The notes under the pieces are model-generated. The model was not told the origin of the DNA, searched no databases, and was given only the letters and a program-made list of their open reading frames with translations. From Candidatus Margulisiibacteriota bacterium (lineage in GTDB: Bacteria > Margulisbacteria > Termititenacia > Termititenacales > Termititenacaceae): DNA of 6,032 nt. The stretch spans positions 1 through 6,032 of the forward strand of contig JAISEH010000021.1 in NCBI GenBank assembly GCA_031264205.1, written 5' to 3'. This document shows positions 1-6,032 of this stretch, piece by piece; position 1 is the stretch's first letter; each line of letters starts with the position of its first letter. A program made the translations under genes and the position numbers.

Positions 1-1695
1 GGCGGCCAGACGAAAATCATCAGCCGGATTGTTCAGCGTGCTCAAAAAATTCAGCGTGTCGACGACTTCACCCCGGCTGTAATAATTACCGCCGCTTTCC
101 AGGACATATTTTAATCCGGCGACGTCGAACGCGTCGGTAAAAATATTGATATGGGAAAAATACGGCAGGAGCAGCGCGCATTTATTCTGATCGGAAAACG
201 GCCGGACTTTTTGCAGCTCTTGAATTTTGCGCGCGATATAGGCGGCTTCGCTTTGCCGCGCTTTTTCCGCGGCGCTGTATTCGTCCGCCGCGGAGCCGTC
301 TGTTTTTTCCGGCACAGGCGCAAAGGCGATCTCTACGCGGCCTTGAAGTTTCTTTAGCTCCTCTGTATTGCCGAAAATCAACGGCTCATAATCCGGCGTA
401 TCCGGGTCAGCGGCAAATAGCGGCGTACAGAGCGCGTTGGTAAAATCGATAATTTCTTTGGCGCTGCGGAAATTTTCCTGCAAATCCATATTTCGCCCGG
501 CGCCTTGGGCGTAACGCTCGCGGTATTTTTGAAACAAACGCAGATCAGCGTAACGGAAAAGATAAATAGATTGTTTCCAGTCGCCGACCACGCAGAGTTT
601 GCGCGTACCGGCCAAGAGCGCGATCAACCTGTCCTGCGCTTCATTGGTGTCTTGAAATTCGTCGACCAGCGCGGCGGCGAAAAAAGCCTGATAATGTTTG
701 GCTAATTCCGCATGATTTTCCAGTAACCGCAACGCGCGTTCCTGTAAATCGTCAAAATCCAGCAAGTTTTTTTGATTTTTGCGGTGATTGTAAGCGGCTT
801 GAATTTCCGCCAGCAATTCGCTCAAGCAGACGGTCAGTTCAGCAAAAACGGCTTCTTGGGTTTCAACAAAATAAATAAAATCATAATTGTTTTCGCAAAG
901 TTGCTTTATGGCTTTAAGTGTGGCTTTGTCACCGGCCGCGTCTTTGCCGCCGCTGCGCAGATCGATATTTTCCCTGATGGCGCGCAGATTTTCCAGAGAA
1001 TATTTTTTGGCTCCCAGCTGAGCTGTGGCGTCACGCATCGCGGTGAATTTTTCCGTGCTCGGCTGAGCGGACAGCGCGCGGCAAAGCTCCTGGATTTTGG
1101 CGTAAATTTGTTGCAAATGCCGGTCATTGATTTCTAAAATTTTGGCTTGGATTTGCGCCGCGGTTTTTGTGCAGAGTTTGTTCGCCGGCAGTCCGTAAGC
1201 ACGCAGCGCAGCGAGGATTTTCACACAACATTCGACCAGGTCCTGACGGGAATAAGCTTCCAGCAATTTATCCAGCGTCGCGCTGCCGGCCGCTAATTTT
1301 TCTTCCAGACAGTTTTCGAGCGTTTCCTCCAGCAAAAGCTCGGCGGGTATTTCAGGCAGCGTTTCAAAATTCGGCGGCAGTCCGGCCTGAAAACAATTCT
1401 CGCGCAATATCCGTCCGCAGATGCTGTGAAATGTGCCTATATAGGCGCCTTCGATTTCCCAGTAGGGCAGATCTTTTTCTCGGGCCTGCGCGAGGAGTTT
1501 GGTCTTGAGTTCCTGCGCCGCCTTGTCAGTAAAAGTCACGGCCAAAATTCTGCCGGCCGGAGTTCCGGCGGCGAGCAGAGTGGTGATGCGCTCGATCAAC
1601 GTAAAGGTTTTACCTGCGCCGGCGTTGGCGTTGATGCTGATATTTTCACCGCGCAGCGCGGCGATTTCTTTTTGTTTTTCGGTCAGCTCGGCCAT
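1..1695 (-). CDS. addA: AddA-type ATP-dependent helicase-nuclease subunit, N-terminal part (runs off the left edge)
   Basis: This is the UvrD/RecB-family (superfamily 1) motor subunit expected to pair with AddB to unwind and degrade double-strand DNA ends before RecA loading in the cytoplasm. The frame is open from the ATG at 1695 to base 1, giving 565 residues. Motifs run in family order: Q-motif glutamine in LTEKQKEIA (Q8), Walker A NAGAGKT (about 24-30, K29), VTFTDKAAQELK (about 53-64), GTFHS (87-91), LLDFDDL, Walker B VDEFQDTN (D345, E346), motif III GDWKQSIYLFR (D372, Q375) and ENFRS. The visible end, with GGNYYSRGEVVDTLNFL, resembles the AddA/RecB 2B-side region. AddA proteins are usually about 1150-1250 residues, so roughly half is outside the window, including the C-terminal nuclease that would distinguish AddA from a plain UvrD helicase. 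The addB partner directly upstream makes AddA much the likelier reading. The start is fixed by a GGAG six bases upstream. Confidence 0.88.
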   Translation of the reverse strand, partial: MAELTEKQKEIAALRGENISINANAGAGKTFTLIERITTLLAAGTPAGRILAVTFTDKAAQELKTKLLAQAREKDLPYWEIEGAYIGTFHSICGRILRENCFQAGLPPNFETLPEIPAELLLEETLENCLEEKLAAGSATLDKLLEAYSRQDLVECCVKILAALRAYGLPANKLCTKTAAQIQAKILEINDRHLQQIYAKIQELCRALSAQPSTEKFTAMRDATAQLGAKKYSLENLRAIRENIDLRSGGKDAAGDKATLKAIKQLCENNYDFIYFVETQEAVFAELTVCLSELLAEIQAAYNHRKNQKNLLDFDDLQERALRLLENHAELAKHYQAFFAAALVDEFQDTNEAQDRLIALLAGTRKLCVVGDWKQSIYLFRYADLRLFQKYRERYAQGAGRNMDLQENFRSAKEIIDFTNALCTPLFAADPDTPDYEPLIFGNTEELKKLQGRVEIAFAPVPEKTDGSAADEYSAAEKARQSEAAYIARKIQELQKVRPFSDQNKCALLLPYFSHINIFTDAFDVAGLKYVLESGGNYYSRGEVVDTLNFLSTLNNPADDFRLAA

Positions 1696-1696
1696 C

Positions 1697-4600
1697 TCAC
1701 ACTCCAAATCTAATTTTGGTTTGTTTTTTGCGACAGACTTCTTCCGCCGGACATTTGCGGCAAAACGTTTTGTCGTGATTTTGGTAAAAATTTCCGCTTT
1801 GCAGGGCGGCAAAATATTCGCGGATCAGGTTTTGAGTTTTCTCAAACAAATTAGTTATTTCCGCGGCGGAAATTCCTTTGGAAAAAACATTCGGATCTTT
1901 GAGATAAATTCCCCGGCGTTCATTGTTTTTGAGCCGCACGTATTCCGCGCCGGCGGACTGCAGTCCGGTCACACTCTGATACAGCAGCGCGTAAAGCCAG
2001 GCCTGCGGCAGAATTTTTTGGTCAAGGCTTTTGGCGGAAATTTGCGGCAGCGCGCCGGTTTTGTAATCCAGGACCAGGAAAAAGTTTTCGCCGATTTTAT
2101 CGATGCGGTCAATGACTCCGGAAATAAAATTGCCGTCGATGGGATAACGCCGGTCTGCGCCGGTTTTCGGGTCTTGCCGAAATTCGTACTCACAATGCAA
2201 AGCCACCGCGCGCCGTTCTTTTTGCAGGATTTCGTCCAGCTCGACGAAATTTTTTAAAACAGCCAGAGTTTTTTGGTATTCCAATTCCGCCTGACGGCGC
2301 GGCATATGGGGAAATTGTTCTTGAAATTTTCGCGGCGGATAAAGCCGCTGGTAAATTTCGGCCAGCGGCCGCCGTTGATTGGCGGGATCGTAGTATGCCG
2401 CCAGTGTTGCATGCTGGATCGTGCCCAAGATTGCCGGATAATCCGCGGCGTAAAAACTTGCTGGCTGATATCTTTGCAAATTTAAAACCTGTTCACAAAA
2501 ATAACGGAACGCGCAACGTGAAAAAGTTTCCAGACCTTTGGCGGAGAATTTTTTTAATTTTTGCAGTTCTTGAGCGGTATGTTCCGCGGCCTGCCGCAGA
2601 TTTTTGGGATCATTTTTACGCCGCACGACTTCCGTCAAAAAACGCAGATCCGTTTCTCTTTGATTTTCCGGAATATCCGCCAGACTCAAATTCGCGCGCG
2701 CCGCCTGCCATTTTTCCCAGTAAGCGCGGTAAATATACAGCCGTTCGTACTCACTGCGGCACAGCGGCTCCGCCGCGCCGAGCAACTGCGCGTATGTGTA
2801 ATACACACGGGCTATTTTTTGGCCGAATTTTTGCGCGGTGAAATTTTGTAGCTCGGCCAGGAAATGCGAGGGTTTGAGCGCGCCGCCGCTGGCTTCGCGG
2901 TCTGCGTAGGACAGATACAATTTTTCCTGCGCGCGCGTGAGCATTTGGTAAAAAAATAAATTCTCGTTCAAAATTTTGTCGCCGATTAGTTTTAATTCGG
3001 CGTGGCCAAGCTCCGCTTTTTCGTAATCTTTGAGCAGCGCGGATTCGGCGGCTCTAGCCGGAAAACTATTGCTGGTCAGGTCAGCCAGGAAAACTATTTT
3101 GTAGTCTTTTTGCCGGGCACTCGGCGCGTCGTAGACCTGCACTTGCTCGCCGTTGCGTTTGCGCGCGGCTGTCAGCTCTTGCAAAGAATACAGCAGCCTC
3201 GGCCAGAGTTCATCAGCCGTGAGCCAGGACGGTTGTATTTCTTGCAGCTCGTCGAGTATTTCCAGCAGCCTGCTGTAAGCGCGATTGACATGCGTGACAC
3301 CGGTTTCGAGTTCCGGGATTTTGAGGTCAGCTTCCAGCGCGGCGCGGCAGGCGTTGAATTTGTAAAACTCTTCCAGAATTTCTTTTATCTGGCCAAAATT
3401 TTGCGCGGCACGCAGTTTGGCGGACAGCGCAAAAACTTTTGACAAATAATTGGCCAGCCGCTGATCGCAGACCGCGAGGATTTCTTTGACTGTCGGCTGA
3501 AAAGACAAAGCGGTTTCCAGCGCGGTCACCGCTTCCGGGTCGAGCGGCTGCCGGTCGTATCTGGCGTAAGCGGATTTGAGCAGCGCCAGCAAAGTTTCGC
3601 TATTCACACTGGCGTCAGAATTTTCGTCTTGTTCTCCGGTCAGCGCCTCGCGCAAAGATAGCAGCCATTCGATAAATTGATTGCGCAAATTGATGCCTTC
3701 GTGGATTTCCACCGGAATGCCGTAACGCTGAAAAACTTCGTTGACGAGAAATTGATAATTGCCGATGCGCCGGAAAATCAAAGCTATGTCCGACCAATGA
3801 AATGGTGTTTGTTTCGCCTGCGCTTCTTTTTTTTGCGCCAAAATTTCACGGGCGATCGCTTCGATTTCCTGCAAGCGATTACCGGCGGCTAAAATTTTGA
3901 CGCTGGCGCAATCCGGCAGACTGGCGGTGTTCTTGGCGGGTGGAAGTTTTTCGCCCCAGTGCAAAGCCAGCGCCTGCAAGATTTTGTCCGGACTGCGCCA
4001 GGATTTTTCCAGCGCGGTGGTTTGAAAACCCAGTGCTTTAAATTTGGCCGCGGTTTTTTGCGCCGGCATAAATAATTTATTGTCCGGCGCGCCGAGCGGC
4101 AGAGTGACGACAAGCCGCCGCTCATCCGTGCTGAGCTGCTGAATGATCTCAAATTGCAGTGGCGTAAATTCTGTAAAGCCGTCGATAAAAATAATAGCGT
4201 TGCGGTCTGGCGGCTGGAAATTTTGGGCGGAATCTTCCTTGTCCAGTAGTTTTTGCGCGCTTAGTTCCGCTTGATACGCGGCAAATATTTTTTTCAGCTC
4301 GACTTTTTTGTCTTGATTGGGCAGCCTGTCCAGAAAATTTTCCCCAAATACGCGGTAAGTTTTTAGCTCGCTGATCAGCCCGGACAGCGCCGCAAAAAAA
4401 TCCGGACTGGCCGGCAAAGCATTGTCGGGTTCCGGCTTGAAATATTTGCGCAAATCCAGACTGGCGCAGATTTTTTGCAGCAACAATTGTTTTTTTAGCT
4501 CGGAAATATGATCGCCCTGATAAATAAAACTGTCGAGAGTTTGAATATTACCGGCGGCCAGACAATTGCCGGCGAGTTTTTCTAAAATCAGGTCTTTGAT

Positions 4601-4738
4601 CCGCTCCGCGTGCTCCTCTGTCGGCACGAGAAAATAAACATCGCGGCGCAGCGGATTTTCTTTTTTCAAAGCGACATATTCCGCGCAGAGCCGCGTTGTT
4701 TTGCCACAGCCAGCCGGACCATAAAGAAGCGTGTGCAT
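1697..4738 (-). CDS. addB: AddB-type helicase-nuclease subunit with an Fe-S-bound PD-(D/E)XK nuclease domain
   Basis: This is the second subunit of an AddAB-type double-strand-break resection enzyme; with AddA it would digest one strand at a broken end and prepare a 3' tail for RecA. The protein has 1013 residues from the ATG at 4738, slightly shorter than Bacillus AddB (about 1170). Walker A GPAGCGKT sits at residues 7-14, followed by FLVPTEEHAERI. The Walker B position reads FIDGFTEF (D186), so the usual DE pair is absent, as expected for a subunit that binds ATP but is not a true helicase. The C-terminal nuclease domain shows LGTIQHATL (H776), GVIDRID (D877) and LDYKTG (D891, K893). Cysteines C742, C993, C996 and C1002, the last three spaced C-x2-C-x5-C, match the AddB iron-sulfur staple. 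A longer frame opens at TTG 4771, but that TTG lies in a candidate -35 box. The ATG instead puts Walker A near the N-terminus, as in known AddB proteins. Confidence 0.92.
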   Translation of the reverse strand: MHTLLYGPAGCGKTTRLCAEYVALKKENPLRRDVYFLVPTEEHAERIKDLILEKLAGNCLAAGNIQTLDSFIYQGDHISELKKQLLLQKICASLDLRKYFKPEPDNALPASPDFFAALSGLISELKTYRVFGENFLDRLPNQDKKVELKKIFAAYQAELSAQKLLDKEDSAQNFQPPDRNAIIFIDGFTEFTPLQFEIIQQLSTDERRLVVTLPLGAPDNKLFMPAQKTAAKFKALGFQTTALEKSWRSPDKILQALALHWGEKLPPAKNTASLPDCASVKILAAGNRLQEIEAIAREILAQKKEAQAKQTPFHWSDIALIFRRIGNYQFLVNEVFQRYGIPVEIHEGINLRNQFIEWLLSLREALTGEQDENSDASVNSETLLALLKSAYARYDRQPLDPEAVTALETALSFQPTVKEILAVCDQRLANYLSKVFALSAKLRAAQNFGQIKEILEEFYKFNACRAALEADLKIPELETGVTHVNRAYSRLLEILDELQEIQPSWLTADELWPRLLYSLQELTAARKRNGEQVQVYDAPSARQKDYKIVFLADLTSNSFPARAAESALLKDYEKAELGHAELKLIGDKILNENLFFYQMLTRAQEKLYLSYADREASGGALKPSHFLAELQNFTAQKFGQKIARVYYTYAQLLGAAEPLCRSEYERLYIYRAYWEKWQAARANLSLADIPENQRETDLRFLTEVVRRKNDPKNLRQAAEHTAQELQKLKKFSAKGLETFSRCAFRYFCEQVLNLQRYQPASFYAADYPAILGTIQHATLAAYYDPANQRRPLAEIYQRLYPPRKFQEQFPHMPRRQAELEYQKTLAVLKNFVELDEILQKERRAVALHCEYEFRQDPKTGADRRYPIDGNFISGVIDRIDKIGENFFLVLDYKTGALPQISAKSLDQKILPQAWLYALLYQSVTGLQSAGAEYVRLKNNERRGIYLKDPNVFSKGISAAEITNLFEKTQNLIREYFAALQSGNFYQNHDKTFCRKCPAEEVCRKKQTKIRFGV
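1702..1705 (-). promoter_or_regulatory. addA ribosome binding site inside the addB 3' end
   Basis: On the minus strand the bases GGAG lie six bases before the addA ATG. They are part of the last sense codons of addB (GGA GTG), followed by TGA, one spacer base and ATG. This arrangement decides the addA start and suggests that ribosomes finishing addB feed initiation at addA (translational coupling; inference). Confidence 0.75.
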
Positions 4739-4745
4739 AAAAAAG

Positions 4746-4775
4746 ATTTTAGCATTTTTATTTTTTGTCAAGCAA
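4746..4775 (-). promoter_or_regulatory. Candidate sigma-70-type promoter for addB-addA
   Basis: On the minus strand a TAAAAT -10 box lies at 4751-4746, preceded by TGC, which makes an extended -10 (TGn). Two -35 choices exist: TTGACA at 4771-4766 is a perfect hexamer but gives a short 14-base spacer, while TTGCTT at 4775-4770 gives 18 bases with a weaker hexamer. The extended -10 could offset either weakness. The predicted start of transcription is about 4740-4738, on or next to the addB ATG. No Shine-Dalgarno sequence is present before that ATG (the stretch is T-rich). Confidence 0.6.
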
Positions 4776-4787
4776 AATTATTTCGCG

Positions 4788-4797
4788 CGCGGCCGCG
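4788..4797. repeat. Ten-base perfect palindrome between two divergent promoters
   Basis: The sequence CGCGGCCGCG is identical to its reverse complement and sits inside a longer G+C run (4784-4797) in an otherwise A/T-rich intergenic region. It lies between the back-to-back -35 boxes of the addB and HU promoters, where a shared regulator could bind. The genome is rich in GCGC words, so chance is a real alternative. No known operator consensus is recognised. Confidence 0.35.
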
Positions 4798-4803
4798 TCT
4801 TGA

Positions 4804-4833
4804 TTGACTTCTCAAAAAACGTTTGCGTATAAT
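4804..4833 (+). promoter_or_regulatory. Sigma-70-type promoter for the HU gene
   Basis: The -35 box TTGACT (4804-4809) and a perfect -10 box TATAAT (4828-4833) are separated by 18 bases. Only one base differs from the two consensus hexamers. Transcription should start near 4840, giving a short leader of about 34 bases before the HU start codon. The strength of the match fits an abundant nucleoid protein. Confidence 0.82.
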
Positions 4834-4855
4834 GTTTTGACAGTTAGGAACCGCA

Positions 4856-4866
4856 GGGGAGGTGAG
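4856..4866 (+). promoter_or_regulatory. Very strong Shine-Dalgarno sequence of the HU gene
   Basis: GGGGAGGTGAG contains GGAGGTGA, a full eight-base match to the 16S rRNA 3' end, eight bases before the ATG at 4874. An in-frame GTG at 4862 lies within this site and so is not a plausible start, which sets the N-terminus at MNKQEL. The site also shows that this organism uses canonical Shine-Dalgarno initiation. Confidence 0.85.
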
Positions 4867-4873
4867 TTTCAAA

Positions 4874-5149
4874 ATGAATAAACAAGAACTAATCGACGTG
4901 ATCGCCAAAGCCGCTGATTTGCCGAAAACCAAGGCCAAAGACGCGCTCGACGCTTTGCTGGACGCGATCAAGAAATCGGTCAAGACCGGCAAGCCTGTGC
5001 AGTTGGTTGGGTTCGGCACCTGGAAAAGAGCCGCCCGCAAAGCCCGCACTGGACGCAATCCGCAAACCGGCAAGGAGATCAAGATTGCCGCGCGCAAAAT
5101 TGTGCGTTTCGTCGTCGGCAAAGAGTTTAAGGACTTGGTCAACAAGTAA
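4874..5149 (+). CDS. HU-family DNA-binding (nucleoid-associated) protein
   Basis: This is a small basic protein of 91 residues, the normal length of HU. It is expected to act as a dimer that binds and bends DNA with little sequence preference, compacting the nucleoid and assisting replication, repair and recombination. It begins MNKQELIDVIAKAADLPK, the helical dimerisation region. GFGTW (46-50) starts the beta-saddle, and the tip of the DNA-intercalating arm reads RNPQTG (61-66), at the same residue numbers as in E. coli HU. Lysines and arginines flank the arm, and the C-terminal helix ends FKDLVNK. Two positions depart from common HU sequences: W50 where phenylalanine is usual, and V77 where proline is usual. 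IHF subunits share the fold, but the length and RNPQTG arm fit HU, and no partner subunit gene is visible. The gene has its own promoter and terminator, so it is probably monocistronic. Confidence 0.95.
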   Translation: MNKQELIDVIAKAADLPKTKAKDALDALLDAIKKSVKTGKPVQLVGFGTWKRAARKARTGRNPQTGKEIKIAARKIVRFVVGKEFKDLVNK

Positions 5150-5162
5150 TTCTCTTTTTAGC

Positions 5163-5192
5163 GCCTCGCTCCGTTCGGGGCGGGGCTTTTTT
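5163..5192 (+). terminator. Rho-independent terminator of the HU gene
   Basis: A ten-base-pair stem (5163-5172 with 5177-5186) closes on a four-base loop, GTTC, and is followed directly by six T residues. Two of the ten pairs are G-U in the plus-strand transcript. It begins 13 bases after the HU stop codon. Read on the minus strand, the two G-U pairs become C-A mismatches and no T run follows, so it should not work well for dprA. Confidence 0.9.
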
Positions 5193-5218
5193 ATTTATGT
5201 CCAAAATTTGGCGGGCGC

Positions 5219-6032
5219 TTATATGCGCATGATTTGTTTGCCGGGCAAAATGCTGATCATGCCTTTTATTTCCATTTGCAGCAAAGTCTTGCTCAAAAAA
5301 GCCAGATCGAAATTTTCCAGCAAGGTGTCCAGCGCGAGTGTGCCGTCCGCCGGCAGACGCTCGTAAATTTTGGTTTCATCGGCGGTTAGAGTGTAAGTTG
5401 GTTTGGGAAAATCGAGCGGCAGCTGCTCACCGCAAATATCCCTCCGCAATATTTCCAGATCGTAGATCGGCTTGGCGCCCTGCGCGATCAGCCAGTTCGT
5501 CCCTGCGGCGAGCGGATTGCCGAGCTGACCGGGCAGCGCGTAAACTTCGCGGTTTTGTTCCAGAGCGATCTTGCCAGAGATCAGCGCGCCGCTGGTGAGC
5601 TGTCCCTCGATGACTATAGTCGCGCGGCTCAGGCCGGTGATTATTCTATTGCGTCGCGGAAAACTCCATTTGGCGTAAGGCGCGTCCGGCGGATATTCGG
5701 ACAGCACGGCGTGCTCGGCGCAGAGCCGCTCGTAAAGTTTGTAATTACTGGCAGGGAAACATTTATTCACGGGCGTGCCGAGCACCGCGATTGTCGGTGA
5801 GTTCGTTTCCAGCGCCGCCTGATGCGCCGCCGTGTCTATGCCCAGCGCCAGGCCACTGACTATGGTCTGGCCGGATAGCGCGCGGACGATTTCCGCCGTG
5901 CTTTTAAGTCCGTAATTATCAGGATGCCGCGTGCCTACCACGGCCGTTCCGCGGTGGTCAGCCAGATTGAGCGTGCCTTTTTTGTAAAGCACGAGCGGAG
6001 GATCGTAAATTTCCTTGAGCAGCGCCGGATAT
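5219..6032 (-). CDS. dprA: DNA-processing protein DprA (Smf), N-terminus beyond the right edge
   Basis: DprA binds single-stranded DNA in the cytoplasm and loads RecA on it, chiefly during natural transformation; it also occurs in species not known to be competent. About 270 residues are visible, against roughly 360-380 for the family, so the missing part is the N-terminal SAM-like domain. The visible part opens in YPALLKEIYDPP, a conserved DprA segment before the Rossmann fold. The fold shows VGTRHP (about 5938-5921), SGLALGIDTAAH (5857-5822), AVLGT, LSEYPP, FPRRNRIITGLS (5662-5627), VIEGQLTSGAL, YALPG and AGTNWLI. The last 58 or so residues (5395-5222), with DETKIYERL and LQMEIKGMI, form a DprA winged-helix domain. 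A GTG at 5992 falls inside a conserved segment and is not the start. The gene converges on the HU gene and has no clear terminator of its own in the 69-base gap. Confidence 0.95.
   Translation of the reverse strand, partial: YPALLKEIYDPPLVLYKKGTLNLADHRGTAVVGTRHPDNYGLKSTAEIVRALSGQTIVSGLALGIDTAAHQAALETNSPTIAVLGTPVNKCFPASNYKLYERLCAEHAVLSEYPPDAPYAKWSFPRRNRIITGLSRATIVIEGQLTSGALISGKIALEQNREVYALPGQLGNPLAAGTNWLIAQGAKPIYDLEILRRDICGEQLPLDFPKPTYTLTADETKIYERLPADGTLALDTLLENFDLAFLSKTLLQMEIKGMISILPGKQIMRI

Noticed and set aside
1499..2257. 252-codon plus-strand open frame opposite addB
   Set aside because: It is antisense to the conserved AddB nuclease domain, has no recognisable motifs or ribosome binding site, and reflects the GC-skewed codon use of addB.
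4739..4771. N-terminal extension of AddB from the TTG at 4771 (11 extra residues)
   Set aside because: The TTG is part of a TTGACA promoter-like box, no ribosome binding site precedes it, and the residues before the ATG are low-complexity (Lys, Asn, Phe), unlike the AddB N-terminus, which starts close to Walker A.
4837..4842. A second TTGACA upstream of the HU gene
   Set aside because: No -10 box follows at a workable distance (the region is the G-rich ribosome binding site), and it lies downstream of a much better promoter.
4862..4873. GTG start for HU four codons upstream of the ATG
   Set aside because: The GTG lies inside the Shine-Dalgarno sequence itself, and HU proteins begin at the MNK equivalent.
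4768..5145. 125-codon minus-strand open frame opposite the HU gene
   Set aside because: It is a shadow of the HU gene and its promoter region; HU on the plus strand is unambiguous, with its own promoter, ribosome binding site and terminator.
5201..5211. Near-palindrome CCAAAATTTGG as a dprA terminator
   Set aside because: The arms are five bases with only one base between them, too tight for a hairpin loop, and no T run follows on the minus strand.
5990..5992. GTG as the start of DprA
   Set aside because: The frame stays open to the right edge and the upstream residues (YPALLKEIYDPP) are conserved DprA sequence.

Overview
The window is an ordinary bacterial chromosomal segment of intermediate G+C, with A/T-rich intergenic DNA and GCGC-rich genes. 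It carries Shine-Dalgarno-led genes, near-consensus sigma-70-type promoters and an intrinsic terminator. All four proteins belong to pan-bacterial families, so the phylum cannot be told from the sequence. There are no insertion sequences, CRISPR arrays, tRNA or rRNA genes, or signs of phage.

Layout. From the left edge to 4738 lies a minus-strand pair in the order addB then addA. AddB is complete (1013 residues). AddA is cut by the left edge after 565 residues. Together they would form the AddAB helicase-nuclease that processes double-strand DNA ends for RecA. The genes are separated by a single base, and the addA ribosome binding site lies within the last codons of addB. From 4739 to 4873 is a 135-base divergent regulatory region, with one promoter reading left into addB, one reading right into an HU gene, and a short G+C palindrome between them. 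From 4874 to 5149 is a small HU-family DNA-binding protein gene with a very strong Shine-Dalgarno sequence, closed by a clear terminator. From 5219 to the right edge, convergent with the HU gene, is most of dprA, missing its N-terminus.

Together: AddAB resects broken ends and loads RecA. DprA protects incoming or exposed single strands and loads RecA on them. HU bends and compacts DNA and assists recombination and repair. The window is therefore themed around DNA ends and homologous recombination, though only addB and addA are visibly co-transcribed.

I found no previously undescribed system. The most interesting point is the start of addB. The longest open frame begins at a TTG that is part of a candidate -35 box, and the likely ATG falls almost exactly where transcription should begin, suggesting a leaderless mRNA.
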